In this document: in pieces, positions 1 through 10,610 of the stretch
How the letters are laid out: each line of letters begins with the position of its first letter
Numbering within the stretch: position 1 is the first letter of the stretch
Source of the DNA: Brachypterus glaber
Taxonomy: Eukaryota; Arthropoda; Insecta; Coleoptera; Kateretidae
Direction: 5' to 3'
NCBI GenBank assembly: GCA_958510825.1
Contig: OY294044.1
Span: forward strand, 76,740,895 to 76,804,894
Length of the DNA stretch: 64,000 nt
Translations under genes and position numbers: made by a program
Notes under the pieces: generated by a model
What the model was told of the DNA's origin: nothing
What the model saw: the letters and a program-made list of their open reading frames with translations, nothing else
Database searches by the model: none

Positions 1-1152
1 CTACTCGAAATTTAATGCGCTAAGTAATTTTATCTTTGCATTAAAAGCTGTTTTATTTTGTGCTATTCGTTGCCTAATGTAATATCTCTTACGCATTTGG
101 AATCCTTGTAATGAGAAACCGTTATTTTACGATAGGTATATGGAAGCAATTAAATAAACTCATTTAATTTATATTTAATCCTAATTCCAATTGTCATTAC
201 ATGAAAGTGCAATTAAACTATAAAATTTAAATGCTCATTGGCATAATGCATTTAGCTGTTAAACGTGCGTGTCTGTTTATTTTAACCATTATAACGGTAA
301 TAGTTATTTACATAACCAGTAAGGTAAGTGCAATATTATCCACGAGAAAAATTGACCCATGAGTCTCTCCAGGGCAGAAAAGGTTAATTTTCTGAGTGTA
401 TAATATCACTTAACTCGAGTGGCATGTAAACCATTTTATCCAACAGCGTCATTTGCTTAAAGGTAGTTTATTTTTAATATATTTAAACGTAAAATTAAAA
501 ATAATGAATAATATCATAGGTAGCTGTCACAATTTGATATTTATCTTTTTGAATAAAAAATATCCAACATTCAACAAACATAATAAATCATTAAATTTAT
601 TTCATTAATGATGTTGTGTGAATAAAGTGAACATAGTAGAGAGAGGAGTGGTATAAAATACTAAATAGTTACTATTGACGTAAAATAAAACAAATGAGTA
701 AACACTCACATTGATTAGAATGACAACTATAAAGTTTATAAAGTTTATTATTAGTAATTAAATATTTACTAATAATGGTCAATAGTAGTTTTCGTAACGA
801 GTAAGCGGCTTTAGTCCTTAGTGCACGAAAATGAAGTTTTTTTGACGACGCGAAGCGAAGTCAAAAAATCATTCGAACAACATTTTTCGTACAATCTACA
901 GTCTAGACTCTTTAAAAACGTATATTTTAAAGAATTATCTGTGTTTAATTTTGACATTTCATAATTTTATAAACGTCAAACGACTTTTGTCAAAATAAAA
1001 GCTATGTATACTCGTTAGGATAAATGAGTTTGTTGAGTTGAGTTGATTTTATTCAAATATGCACTATGTACTCGTGCGATAGAAAAATATCCTAACGAGG
1101 ATATATAGTGAACATGCATTTTTCTTTATTTCGTGTACACTAGGTTGTACGA
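1..1152. other. AT-rich non-coding DNA with small inverted repeats
   Basis: No supportable gene. Seen: about 100 bp around 345-450 resembles the hairpin repeat found at 1153 and 1802. A small perfect hairpin has arms TTTTTTGAC (838-846) and GTCAAAAAA (860-868). An 11-bp inverted pair CTCGTTAGGAT (1011-1021) and ATCCTAACGAG (1089-1099) may be the termini of a decayed MITE. Confidence 0.6.
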
Positions 1153-1490
1153 AATAGTTATTTATGGTACTAGTGGGTAAAGTAAGATATTGCCCATGAG
1201 AAAATTAACCTAGCGAGGCTTCAGCCAAGCAGGTTAATTTTCGAGAGGTCAATATCGGTTTACCCATGAGTGCCATACAAGGTTTTATCCAATAAATAAC
1301 TTTTTCGTTCATATTTTTATTAAAAATTTTAATGACATTTACAAGAAAATAATTTGACAAGTGACAGTTGAGTGGGTAAAATAAATAATTATCCACTCAA
1401 TAAAGTAAAAGCCACGCGGGGGTTATTATTGAGTTTATCTATTTAAAATAAAGCTGGTAATTGTCTTATTATCTGTATGTATTGGATAAA
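1153..1490. repeat. Dispersed hairpin repeat R1, copy 1
   Basis: This copy aligns over its length with 1802-2236. Its core (about 1173-1267) folds back on itself: GTGGGTAAAG and TATTGCCC ... AAAATTAACC on the left reappear inverted on the right as GGTTAATTTT ... CAATATC ... TTTACCCA. No coding capacity is visible. It is probably a non-autonomous DNA element, but its termini and target duplication could not be fixed. Confidence 0.6.
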
Positions 1491-1801
1491 ATATATAACA
1501 TTGGATGTGTGTTATAGGCCTCTAGCAGATGACCTGCTGCAGGTCCATGACTTTTTAAGAAAAGTCAATATGAAAATAAATGAAAATATAAGGATATTCT
1601 TTTTTTGCCTCATATCGAGAAATCCCTCAGATATATGAGGGATATTTATATATAATTTTTTATGAATTCGGAAACGTTACCTTTATGTATAACGTGATTG
1701 GTTAAAATTGACAGTTAATTGAGGCAACTCTGAGCCATTCATACCTTCTGTTATAAGGAATCATATAGATATGTTACGTTTGACACATTAAATCAAACAT
1801 T
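1491..1801. other. AT-rich spacer between R1 copies
   Basis: No gene or recognisable element seen. Confidence 0.5.
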
Positions 1802-2236
1802 AATAGTTATTTATGGTACTAGTGGGTAAAGTAAGATATTGCCCATGAGAAAATTAACCTGCGAGGCGTCAGCCAACCAGGTTAATTTTCGAGAGGGCAA
1901 TATCGGTTTACCCATGAGTGCCAAACAAGGTTTTATCCAATAAATAGCTTAGGAATTCATATTTTTATTAAAAATTTTAATGACATTTACAAGAAAATTA
2001 TTTGACAAGTGACAGTTGCCAAACAAGGTTTTATCCAATAAATAGCTTAGGAATTCATATTTTTATTAAAAATTTTAATGACATTTACAAGAAAATTATT
2101 TGACAAGTGACAGTTGAGTGGGTAAAATAAATAATTATCCACTCAATAAAGTAAAAGCCACGCCGGCGTTATTATTGAGTTTATCTATTTAAAATAAAGC
2201 TGGTAATTGTCTTATTATCTGTATGTATTGGATAAA
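1802..2236. repeat. Dispersed hairpin repeat R1, copy 2, with 98-bp internal tandem duplication
   Basis: Second copy of R1. It differs from copy 1 by an exact-looking direct duplication: 1920-2017 is repeated at 2018-2115 (98-bp unit starting GCCAAACAAGG). Copy 1 holds this segment once, so the duplication arose in this copy or in its parent. Confidence 0.65.
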
Positions 2237-2885
2237 TGCTTTTATTTAAGTGTGTGTGTGTGTGTGAAGTAAACTATTCTTTCTATATGGCCCCCAAATA
2301 TTTCATGTCTGAACTAAATATTTGGTTGAATTACAGGGTGTTTTAAAATTTAAGGGTTGAATCTATATAAAAAAATAAAGTAAACGCTCCTAGAAAGGTT
2401 GTTATGGAAATAAGCCCTAAAGAGCTACGTCCATCCTAAGGTCTTAAGGGTTCGTTTAAAAAATGCATCATACAAAACATAAATCATAAAAATTACTAAG
2501 TTAGGCCAAGAGTGACAAGTTCGATTTAAACTGTACAATTTTTGGGTTTTGTTTTTTTTATTGCGACGCTAAAAAAGAGTTAGACTGGTTAGGGCATTAA
2601 AATAGTTCTTCTTAGTAAATTTTATTAACAAAATATAATATTTTATACATTATGTATATTTTAACAAAGTTAAATTTTACTTACAAATAGTAAAATATTT
2701 ATGTCAAGGTTTTATATTTTATTTTAAAATAAGTATTGGAAAACTGTAAAATAAATGGCAGTAAGAAGCTTAATATAATACGTTATTTATAACATTTGAG
2801 CTTTAAAATATATAAATTTTCGTTTATTTAAAAATGTCTTTCTAAAGGATTGTCTATCTCATATCAAATAAAAGAAAATACAAAT
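2237..2885. other. AT-rich DNA with a GT microsatellite and a degraded 'cagggtg' repeat
   Basis: A (GT)n run lies at 2250-2266. About 2334-2460 resembles the internal part of the MITE family seen at 26950 and 46171: the order is a GGGTG start, then AAAGGTTG, then AAGCCCTAAAGAGCTACG. No gene is seen. Confidence 0.5.
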
Positions 2886-2896
2886 GTAGGTTATTT

Positions 2897-3040
2897 TAGG
2901 GTCACTCAATATGACTTTGTCTAGTGTTTTGGTGGTTAGCCGTTTGGGTTTCTGAAAATTTTCGTCTGACATCCTAACTGGCCAACCACCAAAACATACT
3001 AACATGCTAACTGGACAAAACAAAAATCAATCGAGTGACC
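2897..3040. mobile_element. 144-bp fold-back MITE with 11-bp target site duplication
   Basis: Ends are GGGTCACTC on the left and GAGTGACC on the right, and the interior is also inverted (TTTTGGTGGTTAGCC versus GGCCAACCACCAAAA). It is flanked by a perfect direct repeat GTAGGTTATTT at 2886-2896 and 3041-3051. A 9-11-bp target duplication is typical of Mutator-like elements, so a MULE-derived MITE is the best guess; superfamily assignment is inference. Confidence 0.75.
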
Positions 3041-3051
3041 GTAGGTTATTT

Positions 3052-3357
3052 CGTATTTATCTAATCAGTCTAAAAATCCTTAATATATTATTCACAGCGC
3101 GTAGAGCTAGAATAATATTATACTGTAGTTTAGAATTTCCCAAAATCGCCAAGAAACGCCCTAGAAAAAGAATTCTTGGATGCACATGTGTTTCATAAAA
3201 AATAAGAAACTTTGAAAATGTTCGTCTGTACGTTCCATGTCACGTTTTTTATGGACACAGGACAACAAAAAAATAAAGTTGTTTTTTTGTAAACCAAACT
3301 ATATTTTTTCTACGTATTTTTGGGCGGTGAAAACGAATATGGCAATGAAAAAAAAAA
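3052..3357. other. AT-rich spacer without a gene
   Basis: Short open frames here show no domain, codon bias or splice context. Nothing else is recognised. Confidence 0.5.
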
Positions 3358-4071
3358 TTTAACCCTCAAAATCCTGGGATATAGCGCACATTGGTTTTTT
3401 TTTGTATGCACTCAAGGCCAAAAAAAAAGAATCCTCAAGATTTAGAAAAAGTTTTTTATTGGAATATTTCCAAACAAAGAAGATACATGCCATAACTTGC
3501 AGTTTTTAAATAAGTTTAAGTTTTTAATTTTTTACAGGTCCACAAACTCCAAATATGTCACTTTTTTCGTGTTTTTCCGATATATTTCATCAAAAATTTT
3601 ATATAAATAATACAGATACAGCCAAAAATTTATATATGTAATACTCCTACAAACATATGCTTTATAAAAAAATTACATATATCTTTTATCTCCACATTTC
3701 AAAAGAAATATATCATTACATTGTCTGATACCCTTAACCAGACTATTTTTCTCAAGTTTTTCTGTAGCGATTTATACAAATTTGACAATAAAATACCTCC
3801 CTGATCCCTTATTTGTTTCAAATCCACACGCACAGTGGCAAAATTTTATTATAAAGGTGGTAAAAACCGAAAATAAGCTTTTTTTGCAAAACTTGTAAAC
3901 AAGCGTTTAAGAGATCGTTTGGATTTTAAAAGTAGTAATACATTTTTAATAAATAAAATGGTGGACAAAAATAATTAGTTAAGGACAGAAATTTTTAATT
4001 TTAGACAAAATTATAAAAACATTAATTTATTATTCCATCAATCTATTTTCTAATCATCGTAAAGAGTGATA

Positions 4072-4116
4072 TTGGTAGACTGACAGCTTCGGGCTGATGG
4101 CCCTCTTCAGTACCAA
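4072..4116 (-). ncRNA. Hammerhead ribozyme-like core, slightly decayed
   Basis: Reading the minus strand: stem I half TTGGTA, core CTGAAGA, 4-bp stem II GGGC/GCCC closed by loop CATCA, then GAA, then a short stem III ending in U16.1, cleavage residue C, and stem I half TACCAA. The usual A at position 15.1 is G here, giving a G-U instead of an A-U pair, which should weaken cleavage. Otherwise the architecture is a type I hammerhead. Confidence 0.65.
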
Positions 4117-4550
4117 GAGTGAACTCTGCACGCTGATTAAGAAACTGTCAGTCTACCAATATCACTGTGTACGATGATTAGAAAATAGATTGATGGAATA
4201 ATAAATTAATATTTTTAAAATTTTGTTTAAAATTAAAAATTTCTGTCCTTAACTAATTATTTTTGTCCACCATATTGAATCCACCATTTTATTCATTGAA
4301 AATGTATTACTACTTTTAAAATCGACGACCTGTTAAACGCTTGTTTACAAGTTTTGCAAAAAAAGCTATATGCTTGAGATATACAAGTCTTCAACTTCGT
4401 ATCATTCAAAGTCTCCAAACTAGCAGAGGTATGAGTAGTTGTCTACATCTAGCAATAGATGGAGCACAAGTCTACATCAATCTAATGGCTATATTCCTTT
4501 TGCGAATAAAGTCTAAAAAAGTTTTCTTAATCTGCGTGCAGAGTTGACTC

Positions 4551-4595
4551 TTGGTACTGAAGAGGACCAACGGACAGAAACTGTCAGTCTACCAA
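4551..4595 (+). ncRNA. Decayed hammerhead ribozyme copy
   Basis: Keeps stem I (TTGGTA and TACCAA), CTGAAGA and GAAACTGTCAGTC. Stem II is destroyed: GGACCAACGGACA can no longer form the 4-bp GGGY/RCCC helix. It belongs to the same family as 55602-55646 and is likely inactive. Confidence 0.6.
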
Positions 4596-5408
4596 TATCA
4601 CTCTGTACGATGATTAGAAAATAGATTGATGCAATAATAAAATAGTTCTAAATCTATAATTTATTTGAGGCGTGTATATATTTACAGTATTATTAATTTG
4701 AGTCCTTTCGCCTCATAAATATATTTGTCCACGGTATTGAATCCGCCATTTTATTTATTGAAATTTTATTACTATTTATAAAATGGACAACCTTTTAAAC
4801 GCTTGTTTACTAGTTTTGCAAAAAAAATATTATTTTCGGTTTTTACCAGCTTTATGATAAAATTTAGCCACTGTGCGTGTGTTTTGAAACAAATTAGGGA
4901 TAATGGAGCTCGGAGATCTTTTATTGTAAAATTTGTTTAAATCGCTAAAAAAAACTTGAGAAAAACAGTCTGGTTAAGGCTATAACCCTTAAGGGTATCA
5001 GACAATGTTATGATATATTTATTTTGACATGTGCAACGTTAAACACCCAGACTCCCCACCTCTGGACAAAAAAATATATGTAATTTTTTCATAAAGCACA
5101 TGTGTGTAGAAGTATTACATACATAAATTTTTGGCTATATCTGTATTATTTATATAAAAATTTTAATAAAATATATCGGAAAAACACGAAAAAAGTGACA
5201 TATCTGGAGTTTGTGGCCCTGTAAAAAATTAACTAGGGTAGATATTTAAAATCTGCAAGTCAGGGCATGACTCATTTTTATTTAGCAATATTTCCATAAA
5301 AAACTTATTCCGAAATCCTGCGGATTTTTGTTTTGGCCTTGAATGTATACAAAAAACCCAATGTGGACCTTTGTTATTCAAGAACGAATCCGGTTGACTT
5401 AAAATTTT

Positions 5409-6013
5409 CAGGAAAATCAAGTTTTATGTGGGGAAGATCCCTATTGTTTGTGAAAGTAATTCCCCCAAAACAAAAAAATTAAGGGGGTTTTAAACCAAGG
5501 GGGTTGGTTCGACCTTTTCAGATTTGTATTACACAGATCAAAACACAAAAATTAACCTTTTATCAGAATTTATTTGCTTTTATTATTCTTATGTAGGGTC
5601 CAAACTCCATTTCAAGGGTGGTTTTGGATAGAGCCTGAAAGGGTTGGTTCGACTTTAATTTAAGGATATTATTATACAAATCAAACTAGAAAAAATTACC
5701 TTTTGTCAGTACCTATTTGTTTAAGTTTATTTAATTTATTCTTATGTAGGGGGTCCTTTTACCTCATTTATGGGGTAGTTATAGGTCACATCTGAAAGGA
5801 TTGACTCAACCTTATTTAGATTCGTAATATATAGATCAAAACACAAAAATTAACTTTGCATGCATTTACCTTCTAATAGGGGTTTTTTAGGCTGTTACCA
5901 AAAAATAGAGGTTTGGAGCTTCATTAAAACTCCGAGCTTTTTTTTGTGGGGCTGTGTAGTAGCTATTAGTCATTCGGGTGATTAATAGCAATTATTATAC
6001 GCTCGTTGAATAA
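5409..6013. repeat. Three diverged tandem units of about 140-160 bp
   Basis: Units start near 5501, 5641 and about 5798. Each runs GGTTSGACTC-like start, a 'cagattcgtaatata' block, CAAAACACAAAAATTA, then TTATTCTTATGTAGGG. Divergence between units is high, so the array is old. No gene is seen. Confidence 0.55.
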
Positions 6014-6614
6014 TATACTCACGGTGCTTTTTTGGGGGTATTTTTTGTTGTTTTGGAAACCCTGAAATTTATTTACCATTCGATAGTACCGTCTATTTAT
6101 ATGATTTTCAGCGAAAATTAAAAAAGTCTACCGAGCGCTTCCTTTTTTATTAAAAAAATAAATGCTAAACGAGCTGCGAAGAGTAAAACAAACCATGAAC
6201 ATATGAAATGATACGCATTATATACTATTCACAGTAAATGGTATATTGCATTTTATCAAATACTTAAAAAAAATAAGACAAGAACTAAAAAAAAAATTCA
6301 ACAATTAAAAAAATTGTTGAAAACTTTTTTTAAGTTTTTTTTTAGAATATTTTTTTAATAATTGGAAAAATGCAATATACCCATTTTCTATGAATAGTAT
6401 ATAATGGAATGCATAGCATTACATATGTTCACAGCTTATTTACACTTCGCAGCTAGTTTAGCATTTATTTTTTTTTTTAATAAAAAACGAAGAGCTAGGT
6501 AGATTTTTTTAATTTTCGCTGAAAATCATATAAATGGACGGTACTATCGAATGGTAAAGAAATTTCAGGGTTTCCAAACAAACATAAAATACCCCCAAAA
6601 AAGCACAGTGTATA
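6014..6614. mobile_element. Fold-back element, arms about 300 bp
   Basis: The left end GCTTTTTTGGGGGTATTTT is mirrored at the right end as AAAATACCCCCAAAAAAGC, and the symmetry continues to a centre near 6310 (CAATTAAAAAAATTG). Its interior blocks 'atatactattcacagtaaatgg' and 'gcattacatatgttcac' recur, with changes, in the fold-back at 61979-62779, so both belong to one family. No coding. Confidence 0.75.
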
Positions 6615-6668
6615 GTATATACTACTGAATAAAGTTTGACTGTTTTTTATTGATTATTTTGTATTTAC

Positions 6669-6681
6669 CTTATACGGTAAT
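6669..6681. repeat. Target site duplication of the Penelope composite, left copy
   Basis: CTTATACGGTAAT, 13 bp, is repeated exactly at 14302-14314. It directly abuts the first base of Penelope terminal sequence. Confidence 0.8.
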
Positions 6682-6998
6682 TTATTTTGGTATTTCTTGT
6701 GCTTTTTTTATTTATTTATTTCTTGTTTTTCTTGGGTATTAGGCACATAAAGACATAAGTTTCTTTAGTAGTTAATTACTTTAATTCTAACGTTTCGCTC
6801 AACTTGAGCTTCTTCAGAGAACAGGGACTATAACAATTAAAATACACGATAAGAGTTTTATAAATACACTAATGATTAAAACAATTTTGTTGAGATAAGC
6901 AAAATTGAACAAAAAATTACAAAATGAGAACAATCTAAGAAAAACTTACCATCACAAGGACAGGAGGACCACTTCATACAGAGATTTTTTTTTCACTG
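6682..6998 (-). repeat. Penelope terminal repeat (pLTR), 3' end of copy A
   Basis: About 315 bp. It is nearly identical to 9753-10068 and 12034-12350 and is inverted relative to 14017-14301. It carries the hammerhead-like motif at 6785-6821. Confidence 0.8.
6785..6821 (-). ncRNA. Penelope-type minimal hammerhead motif
   Basis: On the minus strand: stem I TTCT, core CTGAAGA, one unpaired A, stem II GCTC/GAGC with loop AAGTT, then GAAACGTT and stem I partner AGAA. Stem III can be only 2 bp (AC/GT), as in the small hammerhead variants known from Penelope-like elements, which cleave as dimers. The same 37-nt motif is in all four pLTRs of the window. Confidence 0.65.
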
Positions 6999-7318
6999 AA
7001 TGCATATTTTGAAAAACTGCATTGGTTAAAGCATAATACTTGTATTTATAAACACTTTTACAAGTTTAAAATAATTTTGCCGGATTTTACACATGGCCAA
7101 ATTTTTAGGTTATAATTCTAGGGAGTTTATTTCTTTCACAAAACAGGTGGTACAAAAACCGCGAAATTTAAATCTACAATTTTTTTGGTAATTTTTTTTT
7201 ACTGGAATTGAAATTCATACCTGAAAAACATTTATAATTATCAAATCAAGGCCCGAAAAGATACAAAACACAACAAGGGAACAAAAATGGGGGGGGGTAA
7301 ATATGATATAGTTAAAAT

Positions 7319-9712
7319 TTATTGCAATAAACTGTTGTAAGTTCGACTCAAAAACTTTATATCAGTTCTATAATTAATACTTTTATTGTCTTTTTTTATA
7401 TATATCATTTCTTTTAATATTCTTTTTTGGTAGTTGTTTTCGCAGGTAATAACATTTGCATGATTAAAGTCAAATTCATGACCCTCATGAGTTGCGTGGG
7501 CACTTAGGGCAGTACCTTTTTTATTATATTTGTGGCCTTTTATCCTGTTTTCTAGGAACTGTTTGCTTTGTCCATAGTATATGGCCGGGCAGTTTAGGCA
7601 TGAGATTGAATATATGACATTAGACTTTTTTTGGGTGGGCACTTTGTTTTTGAGTTTTGTGTATAAATTATTTAATGTATTAAAGGTTTTATGACAAACA
7701 ACTATATCAAAAGGATTTAAAATATTTTTAATTTTTTCTGATAGTAGATATACATAAGGCATAGAGATATATTTAATCTGCATGTTTTTTTCTTTTTTGG
7801 TTATCGAGTTGTAAATTTTATGTGTACGTTTTTTAATAACGTTGTTTATCATATTTTTAGGGTAATTATTTTTGTTAGGGCTGTTTTTACTTTTTCAAGG
7901 GCTTTGGGGCGCAACTCTGGGTTTGTTAATTTTAATGCTCTGTCAACTAGTCCTATAATAACACTTTTTTTATATGTTTCAGGGTGATGTGAGAGAAAGT
8001 TTAAATATCTACCTGACCATGTTTTTTTAGTGTACCATATAGTGTTTATTATATTATTAGTTTTGTAATTTATAAGTGTTAGGTCTAAAAAATTAATGTT
8101 TTCATTTTTTTCAATCTCTACCGTGAATTGGAGTTTGGGGTGGAAGTTATTAAATTCTTTCAAAATTAAATCAATAAATTCGCTCTTGGTTGCACTAAGA
8201 CAATCATCCACATACCTTTTATAAAATAGAATGGGGTAGTTTAATTTTTTAATCTTTTTCAATACCTTTTCTTCTAAGTATTCCATAACTAGTTGTGCAA
8301 TCGTAGATGATAGGGGGGAACCCATCGCACATCCATCTTTCTGTAGGAAAAAGTTTTCATTGAATTGGAAGTAATTGGTATCTGTGACCAATCTTACTGC
8401 AACCAAAAATTCGCTTAAAGGTATATTTGTAAAGGCTTTTATATCATTCCATTTTGTTCTAATGACCCTATTCACAGGGCTTTTTGGGATGTTTGTATAT
8501 AAGGACACAACATCAAGGGAAAACAGAATATAATCATTGGGTATATTTACTTTGTCAATAAAGTCCTTAAAATCAAACGAATTTTTTATATATGAGTCAG
8601 TGTTCCTGCTACGTTTGCTAGAATATTTGATAAAAATTTTGATAGTTTATACACTGGGGAATTTATACTAGAAACAATGGGACGCATGGGAATATTTTCT
8701 TTGTGAAATTTTGGGGAGGCCAATTAACTGGGGGGGTTGGGCTGTGAAAGTGCGTAATTTTTTATATTCAGATTCAGTGATGTATCCTTTTTTTTCCCAG
8801 GCTTCTACTAAGCGATTATTTTTATTTTGGTGAGATTTTGTGGGATTTCTTTTGAGAGGTTTGTATGTGGATTTGTCATTTAATAACTCCATCATTTTTG
8901 TATTGTATGTTGTTTTATTCAGGATAATTGTTTTATTACTTTTATCAGGTTTTAGGATGGTAATTTGTGGGTTGAGTTTAATGAAATTTTTTGTTTTTTT
9001 GATACATTTAATAATATTAACTTGGGTTTTTTGAGCTTTGACTGGTATTTGTTATTTTTTATGTTATTTTTGTGGGCATTTAATGTGTTAACAACATTTG
9101 ATCTAATGATATTTTTTTCATTGGTATTTTTTTCTTGGATAGCAGTCTCAACTGATGCGATATAATCTTCTGTTGAATTCTGGATATATTAGTAATAGGT
9201 ATAGAAAAATTTGGGCCTAATTTTAAAATATTTTCGATATCAGTTGGGATTACAGTATCAGATAGGTTTTCAAGCCAGTGATTTTCAACTATTTGTGATA
9301 TTTCTACAGGTGTGCGGGTGTTTGTTTGTATGTTTAAAAGGTTTTTATATTTTTTAATGTTATTGGACTTAATTTTAAGAAAAAGCTTTTCACACCTTTG
9401 ATCGATGCCCTCCAGGTATAAATTCAATTCATTATTAGGGATGTTATATTTTTTATGCAAAAATCAATATGTCTTTTGAGGAAATCTATGTATTTACTAC
9501 ATTCAGTAATGAGTAGGTTGAGCACCTTACCTTTAAAATCTTCTGTGGCTTTGGTCATCCTTTCTTGAGATGTCCATTTATAATAATATGGCTATAATTA
9601 AAATTAAGAAACTTTGGGTAAACATTAGACGATTTGCATTTTAATAAAAAAATTCTTCGGTTCTTCTGCTTCACCAATGTTTCCTTTAGTTTGAAATTGA
9701 CTTCATGGACAT
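7319..9712 (-). pseudogene. Penelope-like RT / GIY-YIG polyprotein, copy A, frameshifted
   Basis: Encodes the Penelope polyprotein, which nicks target DNA and reverse transcribes the element RNA. The C-terminal 177 residues (7319-7852) hold a GIY-YIG nuclease with a YSISCLNC cysteine motif and IYYGQS. Upstream (7849-8508) are RT motifs: SLYTNIP (A), GCAMGSPLSS (B), YVDD (C) and NFLDLTL (D). The N-terminal half (8668-9712) is split into several frames. Compared with copy B, the breaks are single-base gains or losses, many in homopolymers (for example near 8610, 8705, 9028, 9172, 9446 and 9568). That pattern could be mutation or uncorrected sequencing error. First ATG by comparison with copy B is at 9712. 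Confidence 0.85.
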
Positions 9713-9752
9713 GTTGAATGTTTGCTGCTTTTTCACCCAGAGCAGTGTACTT

Positions 9753-10068
9753 TATTTATTTTGGTATTTCTTGTGCTTTTTTTATTTATTTATTTCTTGT
9801 TTTTCTTGGGTATTAGGCACATAAAGACATAAGTTTCTTTAGTAGTTAATTACTTTAATTCTAACGTTTCGCTCAACTTGAGCTTCTTCAGAGAACAGGG
9901 ACTATAACAATTAAAATACACGATAAGAGTTTTATAAATACACTAATGATTAAAACAATTTTGTTGAGATAAGCAAAATTGAACAAAAAATTACAAAATG
10001 AGAACAATCTAAGAAAAACTTACCATCACAAGGACAGGAGGACCACTTCATACAGAGATTTTTTTTCC
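9753..10068 (-). repeat. Penelope pLTR at the 5' end of copy A
   Basis: Same sequence as 12034-12350. Hammerhead-like motif at 9859-9895 on the minus strand. It is joined directly to the truncated plus-strand copy. Confidence 0.8.
9859..9895 (-). ncRNA. Penelope-type minimal hammerhead motif
   Basis: Identical in layout to the motif at 6785-6821: TTCT/AGAA stem I, CTGAAGA core, GCTC/GAGC stem II, GAAACGTT. Confidence 0.65.
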
Positions 10069-10410
10069 AGTGTATAAACTATCAAAATTTTTATCAAATA
10101 TTCTAGCAAACGTAGCAGGAAACACTGACTCATATATAAAAATTCGTTTGATTTTAAGGACTTTATTGACAAAGTAAATATACCCAATGATTATATTCTG
10201 TTTTCCCTTGATGTTGTGTCCTTATATACAAACATCCCAAAAAGCCTTGTGAATAGGGTCATTAGAACAAAATGGAATGATATAAAAGCCTTTACAAATA
10301 TACCTTTAAGCGAATTTTTGGTTGCAGTAAGATTGGTCACAGATACCAATTACTTTCAATTCAATGAAAACTTTTTTCCTACAGAAAGATGGATGTGCGA
10401 TGGGTTCCCC
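10069..10410 (+). pseudogene. 5'-truncated Penelope RT fragment running into the gap
   Basis: Starts inside the ORF at the codons for VYKLSKF (GTGTATAAAC) and covers the start of the RT domain, including SLDVVSLYTNIP (RT motif A). Relative to 12351-12690 it has lost one A near 10140 and gained one T near 10375, so its frame is broken. It ends at the 200-N gap. The left edge of the gap and the first bases after it are reverse complements of the same element region. Confidence 0.8.
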
Positions 10411-10610
10411 NNNNNNNNNNNNNNNNNNNNNNNNNNNNNNNNNNNNNNNNNNNNNNNNNNNNNNNNNNNNNNNNNNNNNNNNNNNNNNNNNNNNNNNNNN
10501 NNNNNNNNNNNNNNNNNNNNNNNNNNNNNNNNNNNNNNNNNNNNNNNNNNNNNNNNNNNNNNNNNNNNNNNNNNNNNNNNNNNNNNNNNNNNNNNNNNNN
10601 NNNNNNNNNN
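10411..10610. other. Assembly gap, 200 N
   Basis: Exactly 200 N, the same size as the gap at 50357, so this is a placeholder rather than a measured length. It lies inside an inverted repeat of Penelope sequence. Confidence 0.95.

Larger units (their letters stand above)
3358..5408. mobile_element. Large fold-back element with hammerhead repeats at its centre
   Basis: The outer arms (about 3358-3960 and 4740-5408) are inverted copies of each other. Landmarks such as GTGACATAT / ATATGTCAC, TAAACAAGCG / CGCTTGTTTA and the CAAGGCC block can be followed outward in mirror order. The centre (about 4020-4640) is a different family: inverted and direct pieces of the hammerhead-bearing repeat also present at 54933-55745. 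Part of the host arm (4256-4366) is duplicated beside the insert, so the small ribozyme repeat probably inserted into an older fold-back. No protein-coding gene is present. Confidence 0.7.

Noticed and set aside
8840..9165. Plus-strand hydrophobic open frames over the Penelope region (again at 11117-11443)
   Set aside because: They are the antisense of the Penelope N-terminal coding sequence; U-rich complements of Lys/Asn/Ile codons look like Phe/Leu membrane proteins.
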